DNA of 64,000 nt from Bdellovibrio sp. BCCA. Its GTDB lineage: Bacteria; Bdellovibrionota; Bdellovibrionia; Bdellovibrionales; Bdellovibrionaceae. Positions 36,415 through 45,940 of the stretch are shown one piece after another; position 1 is the stretch's first letter; every line of letters begins with the position of its first letter. The DNA is taken from positions 1,364,001 to 1,428,000 of the forward strand of contig NZ_JBBNAC010000001.1 in NCBI RefSeq assembly GCF_037996825.1, in the 5' to 3' direction. The position numbers and the translations under genes were made by a program. Under the pieces are notes generated by a model, which saw only the letters and a program-made list of their open reading frames with translations, searched no databases and was not told the origin of the DNA.

Positions 36415-37236
36415 ATGAAATATTCCGTTTTAGCGGTGGCTTTGCTGATTTCTTCAGCATCATTCGCTCAATCTAAACATTTGTTCTCTGGCTCTGACAC
36501 TCTTGGTGGTGTGATGACAGATGCTATTATCGCAGCTGGTCTTGATCAATCCATCGGTTATGTTGGTGGTGGCTCTAGCGTTGGTGAAAAAGCATTGGTT
36601 AACGGCGAAATCGGTATCGCTCCAATGTCACGTCCGATGAAACCTGAAGCTATTGCGCAAGCGCAAGCAGCCGGTGTGACTCCTGTTGAACACGTGATTG
36701 CTTTGGATGGCGTTTCTGTTTTCGTTAACGGTACAAACGGCACTCCAGGTTTGGATTTGAACACGTTGGCTCGCATTTTCTCTTGCGAAATCACTTCTTG
36801 GGCGCAAATCCCAGGTTCTGGTAAATCAGGTGCGATCAATGCTTTCCGCCGTGATGACTTGTCTGGAACAACAGACACTTTTAAAACTTTGGTGGGCGTT
36901 AAAAAATTCGGAGCTTGCGTAACAATCGTTCATGAAACGGCTGATATCGCTGAAAAAACGGCAACGGATGCAGATGCTATCGGTTACGCAGGTTTGAGCG
37001 GTAAGAACGAACACAACCGTGAATTGGCGATCTCTGCTACGGGAACTGCTTATGTAGCTCCAACTGCGGGAACAATCCGCAACGGAACTTACCCACTTTC
37101 TCGTAAGTTGTTCGTTTATGAAGCTTCTGGTGCACGCACTCCAAACAAAGCGGAAGCGCAACTTCTTGAACAACTTTTGGATCGTTCTTTCCTTGATCCT
37201 ATCGTTCAAGATCACGATTTCGTCACTCTTGATTAA
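36415..37236 (+). CDS. PstS-like periplasmic oxyanion-binding protein
   Basis: 273 residues: signal peptide (MKYSVLAVALLISSASFA), then a PstS-type substrate-binding fold with FSGSDTLGGV, GGGSSVGEKALVNGEIGIAPMSRPM and the anion-contact RDDLSGTTDTF. Phosphate is the usual ligand. No pstCAB genes are near. It is followed after 12 bases by the tetraheme lipoprotein gene, implying a shared operon. A GGAGA site precedes the ATG. Confidence 0.82.
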   Translation: MKYSVLAVALLISSASFAQSKHLFSGSDTLGGVMTDAIIAAGLDQSIGYVGGGSSVGEKALVNGEIGIAPMSRPMKPEAIAQAQAAGVTPVEHVIALDGVSVFVNGTNGTPGLDLNTLARIFSCEITSWAQIPGSGKSGAINAFRRDDLSGTTDTFKTLVGVKKFGACVTIVHETADIAEKTATDADAIGYAGLSGKNEHNRELAISATGTAYVAPTAGTIRNGTYPLSRKLFVYEASGARTPNKAEAQLLEQLLDRSFLDPIVQDHDFVTLD

Positions 37237-37248
37237 TAAGGTGTTTAA

Positions 37249-39840
37249 GTGAAGCGACTCACACTTCTGCTTATATCATTGTTCACGCTTGCTTCCTGCG
37301 GAGGAAAATACACTCCCGGGGAGCAAGACCCTTTAAGAGCAATGCAATGCCCGAATACCGATAAGACGTACAGTTACGACGAAATCGAGTATGAAGGCGG
37401 AAAAGGCACGGGCCTCGTTAGTTTCAGCGACCTCCGCGATGGAATTAATTCGGCCTGCATGAGTTGCCATCAGGCTCCCGCACAAAGCGGGGGCTTTTCG
37501 TACATTGATTCCTATCGTGGTGAAGTCAGAACCATCGCAGGGAAAACACAATTCTATCCGGGATTTGTGGAAATCGCGGATAAAGTCACAGAATATATTT
37601 TCCACGCAGATCCCGATAAACGCATGCCTCCGACGGATCGCCGTCAAAAAAATCCAGAGGCTTTCATCAGTCTTGGAAAAAAGATTCAAGCTTGGGTTGC
37701 CGCAGGAAAACCTGATGGCAGTTTTTCTTTAGATCCTAATGCTCTGCCTGAAGCTCCACGTAAACCTCGCTTCCGAGGCAGTCAAAGTGGAAACTGCACG
37801 CCGAATTCAGAAATCATCGGCTTTGATTATTGGAAAGACCGTGAGTTTGCGAGCATGGAAAAGTTGCCGCAAAACTTAGCGGACACGGATTTATTTTCTT
37901 TAGATGCTTATGAGCTCGCGAAAAAAGGAACGGTGGCTTACACCGTGGAATATCCTTTGTGGGCCGACAACAACGGCAAAGGCCGTTGGCTTCATCTTCC
38001 TATGAAACTGGAAGGTTTAAAACTTGTTCGTCAAAAGGCAAAGTACATCGAAGGACAAGAAAACTTCTTTGATATGCCGGAGAACACGCGCCTTTATAAA
38101 TTCTTTTATAAAAAAATTAAAATGGCCAACGGAAAAACTCGCTACAAGCGTATCGAGACACGCATTATTGTTGTGCGCAAACCTTGGCAAAAAAGTCTTT
38201 TTGGCACTTACAAGTGGGACGACTCGGAACAAACAGCGACTCTTGTCGAAACTCCCTATCGTGACGGAACTCCATTTAAAGACACGGTCTTTACTGTGAC
38301 GGTGGATGAAGTCGCAAAAAAAGTGCGTAACTATGCAATTCCAGGAAGTCAGCGCTGTATTGATTGTCATATGGGTTCGCAAGGTCAAAACTTCGTGATT
38401 GGATTTTCCCCTCTGCAACTTCATCGCAGAAACATTGGAGAAGCCGGACGGGAAGAGCCTGTGCAGTATTCTGATCTTACACAAGTGGAGCGTTTAAGAA
38501 GTTACGGATTTATTGAAAATGCACCTGTCGAACGAGAATGGCCGATCTTGGAAAAAACTGGAACAAGTGTCGCGCGCAATGTCTATGAAACGCGTGCCGC
38601 GGGTTATATGGTTGGTAACTGTGCCCACTGTCACAACCCGAATGGTCTTGCGTTCACAAAAGAAAATGGCATTACGCTAAACCTCACGGCAGGATCTGTT
38701 TTCTCTTTCAATACGAAAACTCGTTCAACACAGATTCCATCGCGTTTGATCGTTCACCAAAACGGCGATTTGGATCAAAGCCATATTTGGAGAAAAGTGG
38801 CGGATTCTTCTCAACAGTTGGGTTTAACAAGCCAGATGCCGATGAATACTCCAGGCGGACCTGACTGTGGCATTTTGCGCATCATGGGTAAATGGGTGCG
38901 CAGCTTTGAAAGCGAACAAGCCGCGGAGCTTTGGGAACCCACTTGCAAAAAAGAAAATGATTTTAAATGGATCGATCAGGATTTCACGGTCTCAACAAGT
39001 GATGTGTTTGTGCCAAGAAGATCGGATTGGAATGATCCGGTTTCAGGAATGCCAGTGAAGTTCCGCAGTCTTGAGTTAACGCCCGAGTTAGAAAAGGCCA
39101 TCACGCAGGAAATTCCTGTGGGTTACTGGAATAAAAAAGAGATTTGCAGTTTTCCCGATAAAAATCTTCCTAAAGAAGAACAGCGTCCTTGGATGATGAA
39201 GGGAACTCAACCGAAACGTCCGTTTGGTGAAGTTTATTATTCAACACCAGGGTCGTGGTACTTCCGCACGTCTTGTATGAAATGCCACGGGCCGAATGCT
39301 GATGGAAACTCCTCACTGGCTCGCGGAATTATGCAGTGGTCAGGCGGAAGTGTGCGTGTTGCCGATCTTGCTAACGGCATGTTCGGTAAGCACGGGGAAA
39401 ACTTAAAAACATTTGATAGTGGTGGAAAAAACTATGCGCCTCAGTATTTATTCTGGATGGCCATGGAGGGAACTCGGGTGCAATTCCCTCCGGAGCTTTC
39501 AAGCTTCGTTGGAAAACACGGCGGTCAGATGCTCAATCAAATGCGTGAGAAATGTTTAAACCAAATTTCTACGGCCAAGACATCATCGCCTGTATTTATG
39601 GATCACGAGATCTTTAATAAAGTCTGTTTTGTGAACAACTTGCATCCAGGGCATCCGGATTTGGCGTTTAATCCAAACACCAATAAACCACTCTATCCGG
39701 AAAAAGTGGAAGCGTGGTTGGATCGCGCGGCCTTTAATATTGGTTATGCGATTTTCTATTATTTAAAAGATATGTCTCAAGGTGTTGTTCGACCTAGCAA
39801 CGACCAATGTGAAGTTCTTTATCCTAAGAAGGAGCAATAG
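37249..39840 (+). CDS. Four-heme c-type cytochrome lipoprotein
   Basis: 863 residues from GTG 37249. Lipoprotein signal peptide (LASC). Four CxxCH heme sites: CMSCH 70-74, CIDCH 370-374, CAHCH 458-462, CMKCH 676-680. The middle part (YPLWADNNGK... ETRIIVVRKPW) resembles the SO_2930 family of diheme cytochromes, and the first and last parts look like separate cytochrome domains. It is probably anchored to the outer membrane as an electron carrier or oxidase. It sits within a run of exported redox genes. Confidence 0.82.
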   Translation: MKRLTLLLISLFTLASCGGKYTPGEQDPLRAMQCPNTDKTYSYDEIEYEGGKGTGLVSFSDLRDGINSACMSCHQAPAQSGGFSYIDSYRGEVRTIAGKTQFYPGFVEIADKVTEYIFHADPDKRMPPTDRRQKNPEAFISLGKKIQAWVAAGKPDGSFSLDPNALPEAPRKPRFRGSQSGNCTPNSEIIGFDYWKDREFASMEKLPQNLADTDLFSLDAYELAKKGTVAYTVEYPLWADNNGKGRWLHLPMKLEGLKLVRQKAKYIEGQENFFDMPENTRLYKFFYKKIKMANGKTRYKRIETRIIVVRKPWQKSLFGTYKWDDSEQTATLVETPYRDGTPFKDTVFTVTVDEVAKKVRNYAIPGSQRCIDCHMGSQGQNFVIGFSPLQLHRRNIGEAGREEPVQYSDLTQVERLRSYGFIENAPVEREWPILEKTGTSVARNVYETRAAGYMVGNCAHCHNPNGLAFTKENGITLNLTAGSVFSFNTKTRSTQIPSRLIVHQNGDLDQSHIWRKVADSSQQLGLTSQMPMNTPGGPDCGILRIMGKWVRSFESEQAAELWEPTCKKENDFKWIDQDFTVSTSDVFVPRRSDWNDPVSGMPVKFRSLELTPELEKAITQEIPVGYWNKKEICSFPDKNLPKEEQRPWMMKGTQPKRPFGEVYYSTPGSWYFRTSCMKCHGPNADGNSSLARGIMQWSGGSVRVADLANGMFGKHGENLKTFDSGGKNYAPQYLFWMAMEGTRVQFPPELSSFVGKHGGQMLNQMREKCLNQISTAKTSSPVFMDHEIFNKVCFVNNLHPGHPDLAFNPNTNKPLYPEKVEAWLDRAAFNIGYAIFYYLKDMSQGVVRPSNDQCEVLYPKKEQ

Positions 39841-39842
39841 TT

Positions 39843-40418
39843 ATGAAATACGTTTTATTTGTTTTATTTTTTATGTGCTCTCCCGGTTTTGCGGCGACGT
39901 CTTTTAAGATGACGAAGGAAAGCGGCACGACAAATTTCTTAGCGATTGGAAATCCCAGCGCGATCCGTATTGACGGAAAAGGCGAAGGACCTGAAGGAAC
40001 TTTGTTGGCGCAAGAAAAGGGCGAAAACTGGATTGTCTCGGGCGACCTTCGTGTGAACCTTAAAAACACGGATACCGGTATTGCTCTTCGCGATCGTCAT
40101 ATGAAAGAAAAATATCTTGAAGTCGGTAAATTCGAAAATGCGACTTTAACAGTCAACGATCTGACGGTTCCAAAAAATGCGGTGACTAAAGAATCAGAAA
40201 CAAAGTTGCCGTTTACTGGAACTTTAGATCTGCATGGAATCAAGAAGCCTGTGCAAGGCGAGTTTGTTGTGAAGTCTTCGAAAGAAGGCCTCAAAATGAC
40301 GGCGAGCTTTCAATTAAAACTTTCTGATTTTGGTATCGTGATTCCTTCTTTTGCGGGCATCACGGTGGCTGACCAGGTTGAAGTGAACACGGCTTCTACA
40401 GTCGAGAGGCTGCAATGA
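39843..40418 (+). CDS. YceI-family periplasmic protein
   Basis: 191 residues: signal peptide (to GFA), then the YceI lipocalin-like barrel (VSGDLRVNLKNTDTGIALRDRHM; LPFTGTLDLHGIKKPV). YceI proteins bind isoprenoid quinones or other lipids. It begins two bases after the tetraheme gene and ends overlapping the diheme gene, so it is part of the same operon and might supply or shield a lipid electron carrier. Confidence 0.88.
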   Translation: MKYVLFVLFFMCSPGFAATSFKMTKESGTTNFLAIGNPSAIRIDGKGEGPEGTLLAQEKGENWIVSGDLRVNLKNTDTGIALRDRHMKEKYLEVGKFENATLTVNDLTVPKNAVTKESETKLPFTGTLDLHGIKKPVQGEFVVKSSKEGLKMTASFQLKLSDFGIVIPSFAGITVADQVEVNTASTVERLQ

Positions 40419-41059
40419 AAATAAATCTGCTTTTTGCAGTGCTTGTGGCGACGGCTCTTGGGGCTTGCAACTACAATCACGTCAAAAAAGAAAATGCGGC
40501 AATGGGTGGAGGTCTTGGTAAACAGGAAGCCATGATTGCTGCCAGCCTTGATTACCAAAGCTTGAATATGGCAGTGATTGGACCAGAGTGTCTTCGCTGT
40601 CATTCAACTCCGGGGGGTGTTCAGGGAGGTTTGAATCTTGAAACCTATCAACAAGTGCGCGCAAATCTAAGCCGCATTTATTATCGCTCGATCGAAAAAA
40701 GAGACATGCCGTCAGGTGGTTTGGGCGCAGCTCAATATGATTTGCTTAAAGCCTGGATTGAAGCCGGAGGACCTGAGCGCAACACAGGTCGCGGTAACGC
40801 CCGGCCGATCAAAGGACCTATCAACTGGCCTGTGATTAAAAACCAAGTTTTAAAATCAAGCTGTCTTGATTGTCATCGTGGTGCCAACGCGGATGCAGGG
40901 CTTGATTTTGAATCACTGGATGTTGTGAGAAAAAACATCGGACGTATTTTTGATTCGGCCATTGTGAAGCAAACCATGCCACTAGAACCTTATGGAGCTT
41001 TGACGGAAGCTGAAAAACAAGCCCTGATGAAGTGGATTTCGCAAGGAATGCCAGAGTGA
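40415..41059 (+). CDS. Diheme c-type cytochrome lipoprotein
   Basis: 214 residues. Lipobox LGAC (Cys18). Two heme sites, CLRCH (59-63) and CLDCH (150-154), lie in two similar halves, each with a following MP motif (RDMPSGG, QTMPLEP) that could supply the axial Met. It overlaps both neighbours by a few bases. Confidence 0.85.
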   Translation: MKINLLFAVLVATALGACNYNHVKKENAAMGGGLGKQEAMIAASLDYQSLNMAVIGPECLRCHSTPGGVQGGLNLETYQQVRANLSRIYYRSIEKRDMPSGGLGAAQYDLLKAWIEAGGPERNTGRGNARPIKGPINWPVIKNQVLKSSCLDCHRGANADAGLDFESLDVVRKNIGRIFDSAIVKQTMPLEPYGALTEAEKQALMKWISQGMPE

Positions 41060-42180
41060 AGTATTTTTTCGTTCTTGTTCTGTTTTTATTTGCTAATAAA
41101 TCTTTCGCTTACCCTGAAATGATTCGACACGGTTACGTGAACTGCATGGCCTGTCACACGACTCATCAAGGCGGAGACATGCTCTCAAAATATGGCCGGG
41201 AGCTGGGGAAAGAGCTGTTCTCCCGCAACGATTCTATTTTTAAAGCTCCTAATGCTGAGAAAAATTATTGGGAAATTGAGACGCCCGAATGGTTGCGTGT
41301 CGGTGCGAACGTTCGTCTTTTACAAACCATGACGGAAAATTCAGTGGCTTCCAAGGGCCGCTTTATGTTTATGCAAGTGGATATCGATACGCTTTTTAAG
41401 GTGAGCGATAAAACAATTGTGTATGTCTCTGTCGGTCGCTATGAACCGTCAAAGTCTGATGCTGAGTGGAGAGATTTTATCTATATGCCAAGAGCGTGGG
41501 CTCAGTATTCCGAAAACTGGCGCGGCGGAGCTGAAGCCGCTTCTTTGCGCGCAGGACGTTTTTATCCTGTGTACGGTTTGAATATCGCTGAGCACACTTA
41601 TGTGACCCGTCGTTATTTAGATTTTAATCCGGGACAAGAAAGAGTTTCAGCGGAACTTGCGTGGAGCAATGAAAACTACCAGGTCGTTGCAACGGGTCTT
41701 GCCCAGCGCGCTCGCTTTGACAAATACGACGATGAAAAAGGTTACGTTCTGCAAGTTTCCAAGGTATTTGGAAAAACAGCGCGTGCCGGTGTGAATATCT
41801 ATCGTAGTAAACTCTCACAACAAGGTGGAGATCAGGATAAAGCGTTCGAAGGTATTTTCGCTTTGATTGGCTGGACTCCGGAAATATCAATACTGTTTCA
41901 AGCTGATAAGATTTATTATCCCGACGGAAAAACAGGATTCGTTGATTTCTTAAAATTGGGTTATGAGTACACTCAAGGTGTGCAACTTTTCCTGACTCAA
42001 GAATATTACAACGCAGATACTGAGAAGACAGATCCCCATTTGGAGTCTTACGGTATTGGTGTTCAGTATTTCCCATTTCCTAATTTTGATTTCTTTGCCA
42101 CGTACAAAAAAACAAAAGACTCGTCACAGCTTGATGAATATCAAAATGTGGTTTGGTTGATTGCACATATTTATTTGTAG
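41056..42180 (+). CDS. Outer-membrane beta-barrel with N-terminal heme site
   Basis: 374 residues from GTG 41056 (GTGA overlap with the diheme stop). Signal peptide to SFA, then GYVNCMACHTTHQGG with a heme site at C30-H34, then alternating beta strands to the end (WLIAHIYL). A mono-heme domain fused to a porin-like barrel is reminiscent in principle of porin-cytochrome conduits, but I do not recognise the family. Its position between two cytochrome genes and a porin supports a role in moving electrons or substrate across the outer membrane. Confidence 0.7.
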   Translation: MKYFFVLVLFLFANKSFAYPEMIRHGYVNCMACHTTHQGGDMLSKYGRELGKELFSRNDSIFKAPNAEKNYWEIETPEWLRVGANVRLLQTMTENSVASKGRFMFMQVDIDTLFKVSDKTIVYVSVGRYEPSKSDAEWRDFIYMPRAWAQYSENWRGGAEAASLRAGRFYPVYGLNIAEHTYVTRRYLDFNPGQERVSAELAWSNENYQVVATGLAQRARFDKYDDEKGYVLQVSKVFGKTARAGVNIYRSKLSQQGGDQDKAFEGIFALIGWTPEISILFQADKIYYPDGKTGFVDFLKLGYEYTQGVQLFLTQEYYNADTEKTDPHLESYGIGVQYFPFPNFDFFATYKKTKDSSQLDEYQNVVWLIAHIYL

Positions 42181-42188
42181 GAGTTTTT

Positions 42189-43421
42189 ATGAAGTTCGGT
42201 CTTGTATTATTCATTCTTATCGTAACGTGTTTTGCAAAAGAGCAAACTACCGTTGTGACACCTTCTGAGACTAAAGCTGCAAGTGAAATGACGATGCCAA
42301 AAGAGGAAGCGACGCCAACTCCGGCGCCTGCACCACCACCAGCTGTGGCAACCACCGTCGCTGATGTCATTCCAAAAAAAGAAACTCCAAAAGAAGAGCC
42401 CTTTCAATTTTTTGGTGACTTCCGTTATCGCCAGCAGATGGAAACACAAGCTCCAAAACAACAGCGAAGCATTCAGCGTATTCAAGCGCGTTTTGGATTA
42501 ACCAGTCAGCTTCATGAAGATTTAAAAGTGACTTTGCGTTTGATGACGGGAAGTTCTGCGAATAGCGGAAATCAAACTTTGGGCGACGAAAAATCCCCCG
42601 GGATGCCTCGCCGTAATTTTGGCTTGGATCAAGCGTTCTTTGACTACAGGCCCCTCTCAGTTTTAAATATTTACGGCGGCAAGATGCCACAGCCACTGAC
42701 GTTTGCGGGGAAAAACCAAATGCTTTTGGATCGTGACATCACGTTGGAGGGTTTAGGTCTTAAATACAATCAGCCGTTAAACGATGAATGGAGTTTCTTC
42801 ACTCAGGGAGGAATGTTCTGGGTGCGTGAAAACTACGACTCCCAATTCGGTGAAGAACAGACGGATAATTTTTTAAATGCGATTCAAATCGGAGCGCAGT
42901 GGAAGAAACAAGATTGGACCGTTCTTTTGGGCGTGGGTTCATTCTCATATACAGATCTTAAGGACAATCCTCCGGCGAATATCACATCGGGCGCAACAGG
43001 CAACGGCAATACGCTGGATATCAATGGCAACTATCCGACAAACTTTGACATCGAACAGGCGTTTATCGAAGTCAAAAAGAAACTCGGCTCTTGGGATCTT
43101 TCAGCGTTTTATGAAACTCTTAAAAACAAAGATACAGATACACTTAATAAGGCCCACGCTTATGGTCTGATTGCCGTTTACAAGGCTTGGAGTCTGACGT
43201 GGACTCAAGAGGAAGTGCAAAAGGATGCCGTGCTGGGTGTTTTCACAGACTCTGATTTTGGTGGAGGTGTGACTTCCACGCGTGGTCAGGTGTGGAGTCT
43301 CGCATATAAAATCACAAAGAAAGTGCAAGTGCAGTACACAGTGTTTAAGAATGAAAATTCAATCGACACCATTCCGATGAACTATGACCGCACTCACATA
43401 GATCTTTTAATGACGTTCTAA
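42189..43421 (+). CDS. Putative outer-membrane porin
   Basis: 410 residues from ATG 42189 (TAGGAG upstream). Signal peptide (to CFA), then a Pro/Ala/Thr/Glu linker (about residues 20-60) and a beta-rich barrel with many amphipathic strands ending in HIDLLMTF. It resembles the broad 'putative porin' group. It is the last gene of the redox operon and ends one base from a convergent gene. Confidence 0.72.
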   Translation: MKFGLVLFILIVTCFAKEQTTVVTPSETKAASEMTMPKEEATPTPAPAPPPAVATTVADVIPKKETPKEEPFQFFGDFRYRQQMETQAPKQQRSIQRIQARFGLTSQLHEDLKVTLRLMTGSSANSGNQTLGDEKSPGMPRRNFGLDQAFFDYRPLSVLNIYGGKMPQPLTFAGKNQMLLDRDITLEGLGLKYNQPLNDEWSFFTQGGMFWVRENYDSQFGEEQTDNFLNAIQIGAQWKKQDWTVLLGVGSFSYTDLKDNPPANITSGATGNGNTLDINGNYPTNFDIEQAFIEVKKKLGSWDLSAFYETLKNKDTDTLNKAHAYGLIAVYKAWSLTWTQEEVQKDAVLGVFTDSDFGGGVTSTRGQVWSLAYKITKKVQVQYTVFKNENSIDTIPMNYDRTHIDLLMTF

Positions 43422-43422
43422 C

Positions 43423-43806
43423 TTATTTGCAAACCAGGGTGTGGATGATATCGCTGGCGTAAGCGTAAAGCATATCTTCCTCGCCTTGGAACTCAGGGCG
43501 TCCCATCATCAAAGACACGACAAGTTCTTGCGAAATGCGACGAGCTTTGCTGAAGTCATCCACCGTTTTGTTTTCAATGACAATGATCGACTTTTCTTTT
43601 CCAGATATTTTGAAAACACCTTCTTTAGGATCTTTGAGATCTTGATACCTATGAAGGTTAATATCTTCTAAAGTCACCTGTGTGTCAGAACCCGTTTGTT
43701 CGACAACAAGCTGGTGAGTTTGCGTGGTTCCTACGCAGCGACTGACCGGCGCCGCAAAAGCGGGAAGAGTAAAAAGAAATGCTAATGATGTGATGACGAT
43801 TTTCAT
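43423..43806 (-). CDS. Small exported protein of unknown function
   Basis: 127 residues: signal peptide (MKIVITSLAFLFTLPAFA), then a short beta-rich domain with two cysteines (C24 and the penultimate C126) likely to form a disulfide. A strong AGGAGG site precedes the ATG. No family recognised. It is divergent from the HerA-like gene. Confidence 0.7.
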   Translation of the reverse strand: MKIVITSLAFLFTLPAFAAPVSRCVGTTQTHQLVVEQTGSDTQVTLEDINLHRYQDLKDPKEGVFKISGKEKSIIVIENKTVDDFSKARRISQELVVSLMMGRPEFQGEEDMLYAYASDIIHTLVCK

Positions 43807-43968
43807 GATGACCTCCTAAAAAGGGAAGTCTTAGCTTTGAGTTTTAAAAAAGACCAATTATCAATTCTTCATTTCGCCTTATTAACAAATTTCTATCTAA
43901 AATATGTATTCCTCCAAGGCGTTTTGACTTCAAACCCTGTTTTTGCTCGGATCTGACAAGGAGGATCT

Positions 43969-45411
43969 ATGGTGTCCGCTCAAATTCTTGTCGGAAAAGG
44001 GGATGTGCCATGTCTTTTGGAGGCCCGCTACGCCAATCGACATGGACTTATCGCAGGAGCTACGGGCACCGGAAAGACGGTCACTTTGCAAGTACTTGCA
44101 GAGGGCTTTTCAGATTTAGGAATTCCTGTTTTTCTGGCGGATGTAAAAGGTGATCTGGCAGGTCTTTCCCAAGCTGGAAAAAACGATCCGAAACTTATCG
44201 AGCGGGCACAGTCCTTAGGAAAAGAGGGTTTTCAGTTCCGCGCTTATCCGGTTATTTTTTGGGATGTCTTTTCAGAGAAAGGGCACTCGGTGCGTTCAAC
44301 CATTTCAGAGATGGGCCCCTTGTTGTTGGCGCGTTTGATGGATCTGAATGACATACAAACCGGAGTTCTCAATTTAATCTTTAAATATGCCGATGATAAC
44401 GGGCTTCTGCTTTTGGACATGAAAGATCTAAAAGCTCTGGTAAGTTTTGCCTCAGAAAACACGGAAATTTTTGGTAAAGACTACGGAACCGTAAGCAAAC
44501 AGAGCTTAGGAATCATCCAAAGAGAACTGTTAAGTCTTGAAGAGCAAGGAGCTGACAAGTTTTTTGGTGAACCGACGTTGAAGTTAACAGATTTTATGCA
44601 AACAACACTGGAAGGGCGCGGACACGTTAATATTTTGGCGGCAGAAAAACTTTTTGCCAATCCCAAACTCTATGCGACCTTTTTATTGTGGCTGCTCTCC
44701 GAATTATTCGAGACGCTGCCTGAAACGGGTGATGCTCCTTTGCCTAAGATGGTTTTCTTTTTTGATGAAGCCCATTTGTTGTTTAACGATGCTTCAAAAG
44801 CTGTTTTAGAAAAAGTGGAACAAGTCGTCCGCCTTATCCGCTCCAAAGGAGTGGGCGTTTATTTTATTACACAGAATCCTCTGGATGTGCCCGAAAAAAT
44901 TTTAAGTCAGTTGGGAAATCGGGTGCAGCATGCTCTTCGGGCGTTTACTCCCAAGGATCAAAAATCCGTGAAAGCTGCTGCTGAAACGTTTCGTGCCAAA
45001 CCCGGTTTGGATGTGGCGACGGTCATCACAGAGTTGGCTGTCGGGGAGGCCTTGGTCTCAATGCTTGACGAGGGCGGCGTGCCTTCTCCAGTAGAGCGCG
45101 CAAAAATTTGTCCTCCGCAGTCACGCATGGGAACGATCACGATGGAGGAGCGCCAGGCGGTGATGAGTCGTTCTCCATTTAAGGATCAATACACACAAGC
45201 TGTGGACCGTGAGTCGGCGTATGAAAAACTGCAAGCCCGAACGCAAGAGAAAGTCGCAGAGCCTGACTCAAAGAAAAGGTCTGGCAAAGAACCCGACAGT
45301 GTTTGGGAGATAGCTGCAAAAAGTGCCGTTCGTGCTGCCAGTTCAAAAGTGGGCCGTGAAATTGGTCAGTCGTTATTGCGGGGAATCTTGGGTTCTTTAA
45401 GTAAAAAGTAA
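43969..45411 (+). CDS. HerA/YjgR-like ATPase (DUF853)
   Basis: 480 residues. Walker A GATGTGKT (30-37), a VKGDLAGLS segment typical of DUF853, and a Walker B FFFDEAHLLF. The family is related to the HerA/FtsK translocases, but its cellular role is unknown. The start has AAGGAGG seven bases upstream. The C-terminal 60 residues are charged and probably disordered. Confidence 0.88.
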   Translation: MVSAQILVGKGDVPCLLEARYANRHGLIAGATGTGKTVTLQVLAEGFSDLGIPVFLADVKGDLAGLSQAGKNDPKLIERAQSLGKEGFQFRAYPVIFWDVFSEKGHSVRSTISEMGPLLLARLMDLNDIQTGVLNLIFKYADDNGLLLLDMKDLKALVSFASENTEIFGKDYGTVSKQSLGIIQRELLSLEEQGADKFFGEPTLKLTDFMQTTLEGRGHVNILAAEKLFANPKLYATFLLWLLSELFETLPETGDAPLPKMVFFFDEAHLLFNDASKAVLEKVEQVVRLIRSKGVGVYFITQNPLDVPEKILSQLGNRVQHALRAFTPKDQKSVKAAAETFRAKPGLDVATVITELAVGEALVSMLDEGGVPSPVERAKICPPQSRMGTITMEERQAVMSRSPFKDQYTQAVDRESAYEKLQARTQEKVAEPDSKKRSGKEPDSVWEIAAKSAVRAASSKVGREIGQSLLRGILGSLSKK

Positions 45412-45439
45412 AGGGCTTGTCGGTCCTTAGAGGCAAAAG

Positions 45440-45467
45440 TTGACCCTTTAGTATCATTGGTTAGAAT
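45440..45467 (+). promoter_or_regulatory. Sigma-70 promoter for the small exported protein
   Basis: TTGACC (45440-45445) and TAGAAT (45462-45467), each 5/6 to consensus, with a 16-base spacer. Start is near 45474, giving a 20-base leader with TAGGAG. Confidence 0.55.
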
Positions 45468-45495
45468 CATCTTAATTGTTTTTTAGGAGATTTTT

Positions 45496-45852
45496 ATGCG
45501 CGTTCAGTTTGTTGTTATCGCTCTGGGATTTCTTTTCTCTTTAACAGGAAATGCGGCTCAAAGATCCTTCACGGTTTTTTCTTCAAAACAAATCACTCCC
45601 AAAGTGGAGAGATTCTACGGACAAGATGGCAATGCTTTTGCGACGATGTTTTGCAATCCCGAATCACCGCAGGTAATGATCGTCGACAGTCGCTTGACGG
45701 ACTTAGATGGAAAAACATTTTTGTTCGGCTCTTTGCAAGCGTGTGAAAAAGGTCGTGCGGATGCGCGCAACTCTTTAAACAAATGTCTTGTTGAACTTGT
45801 CATTGATACGACAACTCAAGCGGCTGTTGTGAAAGTGAGCCGTTGTAAATAG
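45496..45852 (+). CDS. Small exported protein of unknown function
   Basis: 118 residues: signal peptide (to GNA), then a compact domain with four cysteines (C53, C83, C96 and C117), probably two disulfides. No family recognised. It has its own predicted promoter. Confidence 0.7.
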   Translation: MRVQFVVIALGFLFSLTGNAAQRSFTVFSSKQITPKVERFYGQDGNAFATMFCNPESPQVMIVDSRLTDLDGKTFLFGSLQACEKGRADARNSLNKCLVELVIDTTTQAAVVKVSRCK

Positions 45853-45940
45853 CTCACTTTAACGCAGCGTTTCGATGCGCGGCCCAACGCGTTGACGGAA
45901 GTTCCAACCAGAGAGAGTTTCAATATCTTGGAGGCTCCAG

